Origin: Methylophaga sp. UBA3192
Lineage (GTDB): Bacteria; Pseudomonadota; Gammaproteobacteria; Nitrosococcales; Methylophagaceae
Assembly: GCA_002363955.1 (NCBI GenBank)
Contig: DEXE01000007.1
Coordinates: forward strand, 210,335-274,334
Direction of reading: 5' to 3'
Length of the DNA stretch: 64,000 nucleotides
Below the pieces are notes generated by a model. It had not been told where the DNA came from. It worked only from the letters and a program-made list of their open reading frames with translations, and searched no databases. Positions 18,300 through 26,057 of the stretch are shown here, in pieces. A program made the position numbers and the translations under genes. Each line of letters opens with the position of its first letter. Within the stretch, counting starts at the first letter, position 1.

Positions 18300-19136
18300 A
18301 TGAAATTTATGATTTTACGTAAGGCTGATAAACATACCGAAAACGGCGTCATGCCCAGTGAAGACTTGTTATCCGCGATGGGTGACTACAATATGCAACT
18401 GGCACAAGCTGGCATATTACGAGCCGGTGAAGGTTTAAAACCCTCTGCTGAAGCCGCCCGTATTCAATTCCAGCAGGGCAAGCCAATCATCACTGATGGG
18501 CCATTTACCGAGACCAAAGAAGTCTTGGCTGGCTTTACCATTATTGAGGTTAATTCCAAAGAGGAAGCGCTGGACTGGGTGAAACGCTGGCCGGTGGAAG
18601 ATGCCGATGGCAATGTTGAACTGGAACTCAGACAGCTCTATGAAATGAGTGATTTTGCTGAAGGTCCGGGCTTACAGAAACATATTGATCTCGACCAGAA
18701 ACGTCGTAAACAACCGCTTTCCACCAGTTCTTATCTGTTATTTGATGGCAACTGCCGGGAGGCGTTTGAGTTTTATGCCGAGGTGTTAGGTGGCGGTATC
18801 GTCATGATGATGAGCGGAGGCGAATCACCCATGGCAGACGACATGCCCGCCGAGTTTGCTGACAAAGTCATGCATGTCTCTCTGCAGGTCGGCAATTGGA
18901 TGTTAATGGGCTCTGATTGCCCCCCCGGCATGTTTGAAAAACCGCAAGGCTTTCATGTGCAGATTGCTTTTGAAGATGAACAGCAGGCGGAAACCACCTT
19001 TAATCAACTGGCGGAAGATGGCATAGTCCAAATGCCATTTGAACCGACTTTCTGGGCTAAACGCTTTGGCATGCTGGTCGATCGGTTTGGCACGCCATGG
19101 ATGATTAATTGCGGACAATGCTTACAAGGAAATTAA
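18300..19136 (+). CDS. YCII (DGPF)-VOC fusion protein
   Basis: 278 residues with two domains: an N-terminal YCII-related domain (about 1-118), with the DGPF signature TDGPFTETKEVLAGF near residue 63, and a C-terminal PhnB-type VOC/glyoxalase domain (about 140-275), with YLLFDGNCREAFEFYAEVLGG and FGTPWMINC. DGPF proteins are the hallmark neighbours of ECF42 sigma factors and have no settled biochemical role. The next two genes encode separate YCII and VOC proteins, so the cluster holds both a fused and a split version. Confidence 0.85.
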   Translation: MKFMILRKADKHTENGVMPSEDLLSAMGDYNMQLAQAGILRAGEGLKPSAEAARIQFQQGKPIITDGPFTETKEVLAGFTIIEVNSKEEALDWVKRWPVEDADGNVELELRQLYEMSDFAEGPGLQKHIDLDQKRRKQPLSTSSYLLFDGNCREAFEFYAEVLGGGIVMMMSGGESPMADDMPAEFADKVMHVSLQVGNWMLMGSDCPPGMFEKPQGFHVQIAFEDEQQAETTFNQLAEDGIVQMPFEPTFWAKRFGMLVDRFGTPWMINCGQCLQGN

Positions 19137-19137
19137 G

Positions 19138-19512
19138 ATGAAATATCTGGCTTTGGTGTACTACCAGGAAAATATTATGAACGCAATGTCTCAGCAGGAA
19201 TGGGACAGTCTGAATCAGGAATGTATAGCCTGTAGTGAAAAACTGCAAAACAGTGGCCATATGCTGGATGGTTCAGCGTTGCAATCAGTTGAAACCGCGA
19301 CCACCCTTCGGGTTCGCAATGGCAAGGTCACAGTGACCGATGGGCCTTTTGCCGAAACCAAAGAGCAACTGGCCGGGTTTTATTTACTGGAAGCTCGCGA
19401 TATCAATGAAGCCATTCAACTGGCCGGTAATATTCCTCCAGCCCGTTACGGCAGTATTGAAATCCGTCCAGTGCGTGAGTTGCAAACCGAGCAAAACATC
19501 AGAGGAGGCTGA
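19138..19512 (+). CDS. YCII-family (DGPF) protein
   Basis: 124 residues, one YCII domain, starting one base after the previous stop. The signature VTDGPFAETKEQLAGFYLLEA is near residue 62, and the N-terminus MKYLALVYYQE is the typical first strand. It is homologous to the N-terminal half of the preceding fusion. It ends one base before the VOC gene, so the four genes form one transcription unit. No catalytic role is established for the family. Confidence 0.85.
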   Translation: MKYLALVYYQENIMNAMSQQEWDSLNQECIACSEKLQNSGHMLDGSALQSVETATTLRVRNGKVTVTDGPFAETKEQLAGFYLLEARDINEAIQLAGNIPPARYGSIEIRPVRELQTEQNIRGG

Positions 19513-19513
19513 G

Positions 19514-19984
19514 ATGCAGAAAATCACGCCCTGTCTGTGGTTTAACGACCATGCCCAACAAGCTGTTGCCTTTTATCTGTCAGTATTTGGCGGTGAGGAA
19601 GTGGACCGACTGTATTACAACAGTGCAGGTCCTGGCCCTGATGGTTCGGTGCTTTCCATTACCTTCCGCATCGAAGGTCAGGAATTTATTGCGCTGAATG
19701 GCGGTGCTGACGTGGCCTTTAATCATGCACTGTCTTTGTTGGTCGGTTGCGAGAACCAAGCTGAAATAGATCGGCTCTGGGAGAGATTGTTAGTCAATGG
19801 TGGCAAGACATTGCACTGCGGCTGGGTACAGGATCAGTTTGGCGTGTGCTGGCAGATTGTGCCGACCATGCTGGATAAAATGCTGCAGGATAAACAGCGT
19901 GCTCCAGCAGTTATGTCAGCATTACTGTCGATGAACAAGCTGGATATCCTGAAACTCGAAGCAGCCTATCAGAATAGCAAATAA
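19514..19984 (+). CDS. PhnB-type VOC/glyoxalase-fold protein
   Basis: 156 residues from ATG 19514, preceded by AGAGGAGG. One VOC domain of the PhnB/3-demethylubiquinone-methyltransferase-like type: ITPCLWFNDHAQQAVAFYLSVFGG, GQEFIALNGG and WVQDQFGVCWQIVP. It is the last gene of the ECF42-linked cluster. Its 3' end overlaps the convergent permease gene by 16 bases. Metal-binding residues of true glyoxalases are not all evident, so a catalytic role is uncertain. Confidence 0.82.
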   Translation: MQKITPCLWFNDHAQQAVAFYLSVFGGEEVDRLYYNSAGPGPDGSVLSITFRIEGQEFIALNGGADVAFNHALSLLVGCENQAEIDRLWERLLVNGGKTLHCGWVQDQFGVCWQIVPTMLDKMLQDKQRAPAVMSALLSMNKLDILKLEAAYQNSK

Positions 19985-20970
19985 GTCAGATAACCCGCGG
20001 CAATAGCCATGGTCATCACCACAGCAACAAAGGCCACTAATAAACGCGTTTTGAATAATGAACGCAATAATATCAATTCCGTCAGACTGGCTCCGGCGCT
20101 GCCAATGATCAAGGCCATCACTGTCCCTGCCCCAACGCCTTTGGCTAATAATGAATAAGCCAAGGGAATCACGGCTTCAGCACGGATATACAACGGCACG
20201 CCGATAATCGCTGCCAATGGGATAGCGAAAGGATTATCACTGCCCGCATAGTGCTGCAGAAAATCGGTTGGCACAAAACCATAAATCACACTGCCAATCA
20301 CTATCCCCACCAGTAAATACGGTAATACATCGATAAAATCCGACCAGGCTTGTTTGCTGATACGTTGAAATGGTGTTGTAGCAACCGGTTTATTATCACA
20401 ACAATCGTCAGATTGGTTTTCAGCTGAGCAACATCCGGTCCCCTTATCTATAGTGTCTGTTGCTGACTCACCGCGACTTGCTGATTCTGCTGATGAACCG
20501 CAGCAGAAATCTGCCACTTTACTATTTTCGTAATGCGTATCCCGTACATAGCGTTCAAAGCCAATTTGGTTTAATAACCAGCCTCCACTCACGGAAACGA
20601 TAAAAGCAGATATGACATAAACCAGCGTCAACTGCATCCCGAACGTCGCGAAAAGCAACACCACAATAATCGGGTTCAGCAATGGCGAAGCAAACAAAAA
20701 CACCATCATCGGGCCAAACCCGGCTCGGGCTTTAATCAGCCCTTTCAGAATGGGTATGGTTGAGCAACTGCAAAAAGGCGTGATAGCGCCTAAACCTGCT
20801 GCAATTAAGTACCCACGACGTCGCTGATGACCGAGCAGACTCTGAATTTTTTCAGCGGGAATTTTCCATTGCACCAACCCCACCAGAACGCTCACTACGA
20901 GAAACAAAATTGAGAGTTCAATAGCTAAAAAAGCAAACATCCCTAACGCATCATGTAGATTCTGGCTCAT
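19969..20970 (-). CDS. ArsP/DUF318-family permease with cysteine-rich loop
   Basis: 333 residues, about eight membrane helices. GAITPFCSCSTIPILKGL and FASPLLNPIIVVL are the conserved motifs of the UPF0718/ArsP permeases, some of which export trivalent organoarsenicals. A cytoplasmic loop of about 45 residues carries three paired cysteines (FCCGS, GCCSAE, DDCCDN), which could bind a soft metal or metalloid. It is divergent from an ArsR regulator with two shared operators. The substrate is inferred from family and regulator. Confidence 0.8.
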   Translation of the reverse strand: MSQNLHDALGMFAFLAIELSILFLVVSVLVGLVQWKIPAEKIQSLLGHQRRRGYLIAAGLGAITPFCSCSTIPILKGLIKARAGFGPMMVFLFASPLLNPIIVVLLFATFGMQLTLVYVISAFIVSVSGGWLLNQIGFERYVRDTHYENSKVADFCCGSSAESASRGESATDTIDKGTGCCSAENQSDDCCDNKPVATTPFQRISKQAWSDFIDVLPYLLVGIVIGSVIYGFVPTDFLQHYAGSDNPFAIPLAAIIGVPLYIRAEAVIPLAYSLLAKGVGAGTVMALIIGSAGASLTELILLRSLFKTRLLVAFVAVVMTMAIAAGYLTYLLF

Positions 20971-20980
20971 CTTTAAATCC

Positions 20981-21006
20981 TATATTTCTAGAAAAATAGA
21001 AATATA
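20981..21006. promoter_or_regulatory. ArsR operator 1 between permease and regulator
   Basis: A perfect 10-bp inverted repeat, TATATTTCTA and TAGAAATATA, separated by GAAAAA, starts 11 bases upstream of the permease start. Its core ATTTC-N10-GAAAT recurs at 21040-21059. Confidence 0.78.
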
Positions 21007-21039
21007 AAATAACTTGCTTGTTTTATCTGTGTCAACTAA

Positions 21040-21059
21040 ATTTCCATAAAAATCGAAAT
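21040..21059. promoter_or_regulatory. ArsR operator 2, next to the regulator SD
   Basis: ATTTC and GAAAT are separated by ten bases, the same geometry as the perfect repeat 56 bp upstream, with 17 of 20 positions identical to it. It ends three bases before the GGAG of the regulator gene, so binding should repress the regulator itself. Confidence 0.7.
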
Positions 21060-21071
21060 ATAGGAGAAATC

Positions 21072-21395
21072 ATGACCCATGACGAAGCAGCTTTGAGTTT
21101 GGCCGAGTTAGGCAATAGCAGTCGTCTGGCTATTTTCCGGTATCTGGTAAAAGCGGGACATGAAGGTGTGCCGGTTGGTGATATCCAGCGTAGTTTAGCC
21201 ATACCGGGCTCTACTCTCTCCCATCATTTAACCAAAATGGCGCATGCGGATCTGATTATTCAGGATAAAAAAGGGCGCAGCATTTGCTGCAAGCCAAACT
21301 TTCCTCATCTGGAAAAGCTGATGGACTATCTGAAAGAAGAATGTTGTCAGGGTCATCAACCACCCGAAACCGAAACAAACTCCTGTGATTGTTAA
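21072..21395 (+). CDS. ArsR-family metalloregulator
   Basis: 107 residues from ATG 21072, with GGAGAAATC upstream. Winged helix: LAELGNSSRLAIFRYL, then the recognition helix region PGSTLSHHLTKMAHADLI. Cysteines cluster at the end (ICCKPNF, EECCQG, CDC), a candidate thiol site for arsenic or antimony. It is divergent from the ArsP-like permease and probably represses both directions through the two ATTTC-N10-GAAAT sites. Confidence 0.85.
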   Translation: MTHDEAALSLAELGNSSRLAIFRYLVKAGHEGVPVGDIQRSLAIPGSTLSHHLTKMAHADLIIQDKKGRSICCKPNFPHLEKLMDYLKEECCQGHQPPETETNSCDC

Positions 21396-21523
21396 CGCAT
21401 TTTTCGACCCTAACATTGACCAGCGATGCATCTTAATTTTTTGATCATGAGCAAAAAAATGGCCGTTCGCGTACTATATCGCGCGATGCCGCCGACGCGC
21501 TGGCTTATTAAATGAGGTTTGAA

Positions 21524-21865
21524 ATGAGTGGTTTACCCAATTGTCCGAAGTGTGATTCTGAATATACCTATCAGGATGGCAATATTCTGATTTGCCCGGA
21601 ATGCTCTTATGAATGGTCAGCCGATCAGGTGATGGACAAGGGCGAAGCCTCAAATGAGATTATCGATGCCAATGGCAATGTGTTACAGGATGGTGACACC
21701 GTAACGGTCATCAAAGATCTGAAAGTGAAAGGTTCGTCATTGGTGGTGAAAGTTGGTACCAAAGTCAAAAACATCCGCCTTGTGGATGGCGACCACGATA
21801 TTGACTGCAAAATTGATGGCATTGGTGCGATGAAACTTAAATCGCAATTTGTGAAGAAAGTCTGA
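21524..21865 (+). CDS. PhnA/YjdM zinc-ribbon protein
   Basis: 113 residues from ATG 21524, chosen because GAGG lies six bases upstream. An N-terminal zinc ribbon (CPKC at about 8-11, CPEC at about 26-29) is followed by a KOW/SH3-like domain with DANGNVLQDGDTVTVIKDL. The family is called PhnA/YjdM after its position near phosphonate genes in E. coli, but it is not a phosphonoacetate hydrolase and its role is unknown. It is transcribed alone and closed by a terminator. Confidence 0.88.
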   Translation: MSGLPNCPKCDSEYTYQDGNILICPECSYEWSADQVMDKGEASNEIIDANGNVLQDGDTVTVIKDLKVKGSSLVVKVGTKVKNIRLVDGDHDIDCKIDGIGAMKLKSQFVKKV

Positions 21866-21893
21866 TGTCATGCCGCCTTGCTAACAAAAATGC

Positions 21894-21920
21894 AAAGGGC
21901 TCTGTGAAGAGCCCTTTTTT
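21894..21920 (+). terminator. Rho-independent terminator
   Basis: A 10-bp stem, AAAGGGCTCT and AGAGCCCTTT, with loop GTGA, followed by T residues to 21920. Confidence 0.9.
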
Positions 21921-21929
21921 GTGGACGAT

Positions 21930-22172
21930 TTACTGATCTGCCACTTTTTTCATATTTTCATTGATTTTGAATAATACGATAAGCAGTTCACACCAGATGC
22001 GAGCGCCTACGGCACCTGCCAACATGGTAAAGATCCCCATTAAAAAACTGCCAAAGCCTCCAGCGAACATCATGCCAAGACCGGAAACCAGCGCGGCAAC
22101 TAATAACAACCAGTAAACCAGCGTAATGATTTTCGGTGTTAACATGGAATCGAAAAACAGAATATCTCGCAC
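21930..22172 (-). CDS. DUF4282-family small membrane protein
   Basis: 80 residues from GTG 22172, preceded by AGGAGA seven bases upstream; the start VRDILFFDSMLTPKIIT then matches the usual DUF4282 N-terminus, while a longer reading from 22223 has no SD. Two membrane helices (ITLVYWLLLVAALVSGLG and a Gly/Ala-rich second) and IWCELLIVLFKINENM at the end are typical. The function is unknown. Confidence 0.8.
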   Translation of the reverse strand: MRDILFFDSMLTPKIITLVYWLLLVAALVSGLGMMFAGGFGSFLMGIFTMLAGAVGARIWCELLIVLFKINENMKKVADQ

Positions 22173-22407
22173 TTCTTTCTCTCCTAGATTAATGAGTGGA
22201 TGGCAGTATTCTTTAACCAACATCCTTTTCAGGATTCAGGGGCATCACAGCACCCTATGGCAATAAATGAACAGCGTTTTTAATTCAATGTCATATCAAA
22301 AGAACGGTATGTAACCTCTGTCTGCTGATGACCGACATATCTATTACCAATGCGTATAATGCCATTTTTTACCTTTCATTTGTTGGCCGACATCACGGAA
22401 AACTGAA

Positions 22408-23748
22408 TTGAAGCACACTGCAACTGCCAATAATCTGTCTGCCGATATTGCCCCGGCATCACCGGAAAGCCGAACTTCGTTAAGAAGAATGCGCGCTTGC
22501 CATGAATGTGACTGGGTAGTGGTTTTGCCAACATTACGCCCGGGCGAACATGCGACCTGTCCACGCTGCGGGCATATTCTGGTTCGTCGACACTTTCGTC
22601 CTGCTCAGCGCAGCATGGCCTTAGCGTTAAGTGCATTAATCGCTTTGATTCTGGCGATCTCCTTTCCGTTTGTCAGCTTTGAAGCCAGAGGTATTGGCAA
22701 TAATATTGAACTCACCCAAACAGCGACCAGCATGATTGGTTTTCATCAGCCGCTGGTGGCGATCATTGTGGCCTTAACCATTATCGTATTACCTGCCGTT
22801 TATTTATGCGGAGTGATTTGGTTGCAACTGGGTTTACTGCGTGCAGCACCCTTTCCATTCAGCCGTGGCATTGCCCGTTCACTTACTCATCTGAACCCAT
22901 GGATGATGGCCGATGTGTTTATTATCGCGGCGCTGGTCAGCCTGATTAAAATTGCCGGTATGGCACAGATTATCTTAGGCGTATCATTCTGGGCATTTTG
23001 TGCGTTTGCTATCCTGTTATTAATGACGACCCGATCGATTGATGCAGATTGGATGTGGTTCTCACTGGCCGGAGAGCCACAGGCTCCTAAAGCTATTCGC
23101 ACCGGAGAAACCGCAGCATCTCAAGGCTTGGCAGGTTGTTCAACCTGCGGTTTGATTAACGAACTCGATGACTCAGGTCATGGACATTGTCGTCGATGTG
23201 GTGAAGCTTTGCATTTACGCTTACCACACAGCCTGCAACGAACCTGGGCGCTTTTGGCCGCCGCCATCGTGATGTATATTCCGGCTAACGTCTATCCAAT
23301 CATGACGACAACATTATTAGGACAGAGTAACCCTTCTACCATCATTGGTGGCGTGATTGAGTTATCGCAAAAAGGATCGTGGCCCATCGCCGCCGTGATT
23401 TTTTTCGCCAGTATTGTCGTACCGGTGGGCAAAATACTGGCATTAATCTGGCTGTCTATTGTGGTGCAAAAAAGTAGCGAACTGATGGCGAACACAAGAA
23501 CCAAACTATATCGGATAACTGAATTTATTGGCCGTTGGTCCATGGTAGATTTATTTGTAGTCGCTATACTGGTGGCATTAATCAGAGCCGGTAATCTCAT
23601 GTCGATTACCCCCGGTCCGGCTGCATTAGCGTTTGGTGCCGTTGTGATTTTAACCATGCTGGCCGCAATGACATTTGATCCACGGTTGATATGGGACTCG
23701 CCCCAAACAGCGAGAAAACAGCCGTCCAAGGAAACCATCAATGAGTGA
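22408..23748 (+). CDS. pqiA: Paraquat-inducible protein A, intermembrane lipid transport
   Basis: 446 residues: two tandem PqiA modules, each with a zinc ribbon (CHECDW and CPRCGH at about 31-54; CSTCGL and CRRCGE at about 245-268) and four membrane helices. PqiA is the inner-membrane partner of the PqiB MCE tunnel. The start is uncertain: TTG 22408 has GGAA upstream, and the first ATG would be 22489, directly before the first zinc ribbon. It overlaps pqiB by eight bases. E. coli pqi is induced by redox cyclers; no SoxS-like site could be identified here. Confidence 0.9.
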   Translation: MKHTATANNLSADIAPASPESRTSLRRMRACHECDWVVVLPTLRPGEHATCPRCGHILVRRHFRPAQRSMALALSALIALILAISFPFVSFEARGIGNNIELTQTATSMIGFHQPLVAIIVALTIIVLPAVYLCGVIWLQLGLLRAAPFPFSRGIARSLTHLNPWMMADVFIIAALVSLIKIAGMAQIILGVSFWAFCAFAILLLMTTRSIDADWMWFSLAGEPQAPKAIRTGETAASQGLAGCSTCGLINELDDSGHGHCRRCGEALHLRLPHSLQRTWALLAAAIVMYIPANVYPIMTTTLLGQSNPSTIIGGVIELSQKGSWPIAAVIFFASIVVPVGKILALIWLSIVVQKSSELMANTRTKLYRITEFIGRWSMVDLFVVAILVALIRAGNLMSITPGPAALAFGAVVILTMLAAMTFDPRLIWDSPQTARKQPSKETINE

Positions 23749-25414
23749 TGCACCCGTCACCACCGACGAAAAACCAACTGACCTGCACAAAGCCAGATCC
23801 GGCAAACAATCCCGGTTTTCACCTATCTGGATTATCCCCATTGTGGCCTTAATGATTGGATTGTGGCTGATATATGACAATTACACGCGCATTGGCCCCA
23901 GAATCACTTTGACCATGGCCAATGCAGAGGGCATCGAAGCCGGTAAAACCATGATCAAAACGCGTAATGTCGATATTGGCCAGGTTGAAAAGGTTCGTCT
24001 ATCTGATGATTTAACCCACACCCAAATCATTGCCCGTATCAATCCGGAAGCTGAACCAATGCTGGTCGATGATTCACGTTTCTGGGTGGTCAAACCACGT
24101 ATCGGACGTGAAGGTATCAGTGGACTGAATACAGTACTTTCTGGTGCTTATATCCAATTACAGCCCGGAGAAAGCACTATCGAAGAACGCCAATTTGAGG
24201 TTTTGGAACAACCTCCCATATCCACACTGGGTGTTCAGGGCTTGCGCATCAAACTCATCAGCCAACTCGGTAATTCTTTGCGGGTAGGTGATCCAGTAAC
24301 CTATCAGGGCTTTAATGTAGGCCGTGTCGAAAGCGCAGAATTTGACAGTGAACGCCGGGAAATGCGCCACCAGCTATTTATTGAAAGCCCTTATGATGTT
24401 TTGGTCACCGAAAGTACCCGCTTCTGGTCAGCAAGTGGGGTCGATTTAAAACTGGACTCAGAAGGCTTCAAGGTCAATATCGCCTCTATGGAAGCGTTAT
24501 TAGGAGGTGGCGTCACTTTTGGCGTGCTCGAAAACTTACCGATTGGCGCTCCCGCTGAAGCGGACACTACATTTACCTTGTATGGTGATGAAGAAAGTGC
24601 GCGTCAGGAAGCCTATACCCAATACCTTGAATATGTGCTGTTAATTGAAGATACCGTCCGCGGGCTTTCCAAGGGCGCTCCTGTAGAGTTTCGCGGGATC
24701 CGCATCGGCACCGTTTCCAGTGTACCGTGGAAGTTCACTTCCCCTGAACGTAATGCGCAGAGTGGCTTTGCCATTCCGGTGTTAATTCGTCTGGAACCCC
24801 AACGACTGGGCGGTAATGAAAAAGTTGATATCAAGGAATGGCAAGCTCGATTTGATCGCATGCTCAATGCAGGCTTAAGAGCCACACTTAAATCCGGTAA
24901 TCTGCTGACCGGTTCGTTATTTGTCGATCTTAATTTTCAGCGTGATGATAAAGTTGAGTTTGTAGCCAGAACGTTTGAAGGTCATCAGGTGTTGCCAACG
25001 ACTTCAACAGGTTTGGCACAAATTGAACTGAAGGTCTCTAATTTGCTGGATAAACTGAATCAGCTGGAAGTCGAGCCGATTTTAACCGGCATGGATCGTA
25101 ACCTGGAAAGCTCTGAAACGATGCTGAAAGAAATCCGTGATCTGACAGCCAGCATTCAGACATTGGTCAATGCGTCAGAAACCCAGGAAATTCCAGCCAA
25201 TATCAATCAGACATTGGCTGAAATTCGTACCACGCTGCAAGGCTTGTCACCTGATTCTTCGGCTTATCAGGAGATGACCGGTACCCTGCAACGACTGGAA
25301 AAACTGTTGCGGGATATTCAGCCCGTTGCCAAAACCTTGGGCGAACAACCCAATGCACTGATTTTTGATCGTCGTAACAGCAGCGATCCGTTACCTAGAG
25401 CCCCGACTGAATAA
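23741..25414 (+). CDS. pqiB: PqiB-type MCE protein
   Basis: 557 residues with an N-terminal membrane anchor (FSPIWIIPIVALMIGLWLIY) and three MCE/MlaD domains beginning near residues 45, 165 and 290 (GIEAGKTMIKTRNVDIGQVE, SLRVGDPVTYQGFNVGRVE, LSKGAPVEFRGIRIGTV). The C-terminal helical needle (about 430-545) should form the long coiled channel spanning the periplasm. It moves lipids between inner and outer membranes. Start ATG 23741 lies within the end of pqiA. Confidence 0.93.
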   Translation: MSDAPVTTDEKPTDLHKARSGKQSRFSPIWIIPIVALMIGLWLIYDNYTRIGPRITLTMANAEGIEAGKTMIKTRNVDIGQVEKVRLSDDLTHTQIIARINPEAEPMLVDDSRFWVVKPRIGREGISGLNTVLSGAYIQLQPGESTIEERQFEVLEQPPISTLGVQGLRIKLISQLGNSLRVGDPVTYQGFNVGRVESAEFDSERREMRHQLFIESPYDVLVTESTRFWSASGVDLKLDSEGFKVNIASMEALLGGGVTFGVLENLPIGAPAEADTTFTLYGDEESARQEAYTQYLEYVLLIEDTVRGLSKGAPVEFRGIRIGTVSSVPWKFTSPERNAQSGFAIPVLIRLEPQRLGGNEKVDIKEWQARFDRMLNAGLRATLKSGNLLTGSLFVDLNFQRDDKVEFVARTFEGHQVLPTTSTGLAQIELKVSNLLDKLNQLEVEPILTGMDRNLESSETMLKEIRDLTASIQTLVNASETQEIPANINQTLAEIRTTLQGLSPDSSAYQEMTGTLQRLEKLLRDIQPVAKTLGEQPNALIFDRRNSSDPLPRAPTE

Positions 25415-25426
25415 TCAGGATGTCCC

Positions 25427-26014
25427 ATGTTATTAACATTTTTTAAAACGTTATTTAGCGCTCTGCTTCTAATGAGTCTGGTGGCTTGCACTACCAAACC
25501 TGTCAATACTGAGCGTTATAATCTGCCTGAAACTGCTCAAGCTATGACACAGGTTTCAACCAGTGCTGAGCAGGTATTAGTCATTGGATCTATCCGTCTG
25601 GCCGAATTTCTGGATAGTGATCGTATTGTGCTACAACTGGACGATATTACCCTGCATCAGGCAAGAGAAAATCTTTGGGCAGAAAATCTGGCTCAACAAA
25701 TACGTCGTGGTCTGCGTAACCGTTTGAGTTCACAGCTTCAAAATACATTAGTGGTCTCAGATAGCCGTGGATTGAAACAGGATGCGTTAACTTTACAGCT
25801 GGAGATTGAACAGTTTCAGGGCCATTTTAACGGCAAGGCCGTCAGCAGTGGACAATGGCAGCTTCAAGACAACCAGGGACACCTGCTGGCTATTTCACCA
25901 TTCAATATAGAAACCACCTTGGCTACCGATGGTTATCCAGCTCTGGTTCGTGCATTAGGTAGCAATCTGGATAAGCTGGCAGAGCAACTGGCTTCACAAA
26001 TTCAGCAACGTTGA
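25427..26014 (+). CDS. pqiC: PqiC outer-membrane lipoprotein
   Basis: 195 residues with lipobox SLVAC at the end of the leader. The body matches the ABC-type transport auxiliary (DUF330/PqiC) family: VLVIGSIRLAEFLDSDRIVLQ near residue 48 and RRGLRNRLSSQLQNTLVV. PqiC is the outer-membrane end of the Pqi lipid bridge. It is 12 bases after pqiB and ends the operon. Confidence 0.88.
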   Translation: MLLTFFKTLFSALLLMSLVACTTKPVNTERYNLPETAQAMTQVSTSAEQVLVIGSIRLAEFLDSDRIVLQLDDITLHQARENLWAENLAQQIRRGLRNRLSSQLQNTLVVSDSRGLKQDALTLQLEIEQFQGHFNGKAVSSGQWQLQDNQGHLLAISPFNIETTLATDGYPALVRALGSNLDKLAEQLASQIQQR

Positions 26015-26021
26015 ACTTAAT

Positions 26022-26048
26022 GGGGGTGAACACATTGGTGTCACCCCC
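26022..26048. terminator. Hairpin between convergent pqiC and doeC-like genes
   Basis: An 8-bp GC-rich stem, GGGGGTGA and TCACCCCC, with an 11-base loop. There is no U-tract, so termination efficiency is uncertain. Confidence 0.55.
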
Positions 26049-26057
26049 GTTAGCAAA

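Noticed and set aside
22376..22636. 86-residue minus-strand reading frame opposite the start of pqiA
   Set aside because: It lies on the complement of the PqiA zinc-ribbon region, has no SD or family, and the plus strand is clearly coding.
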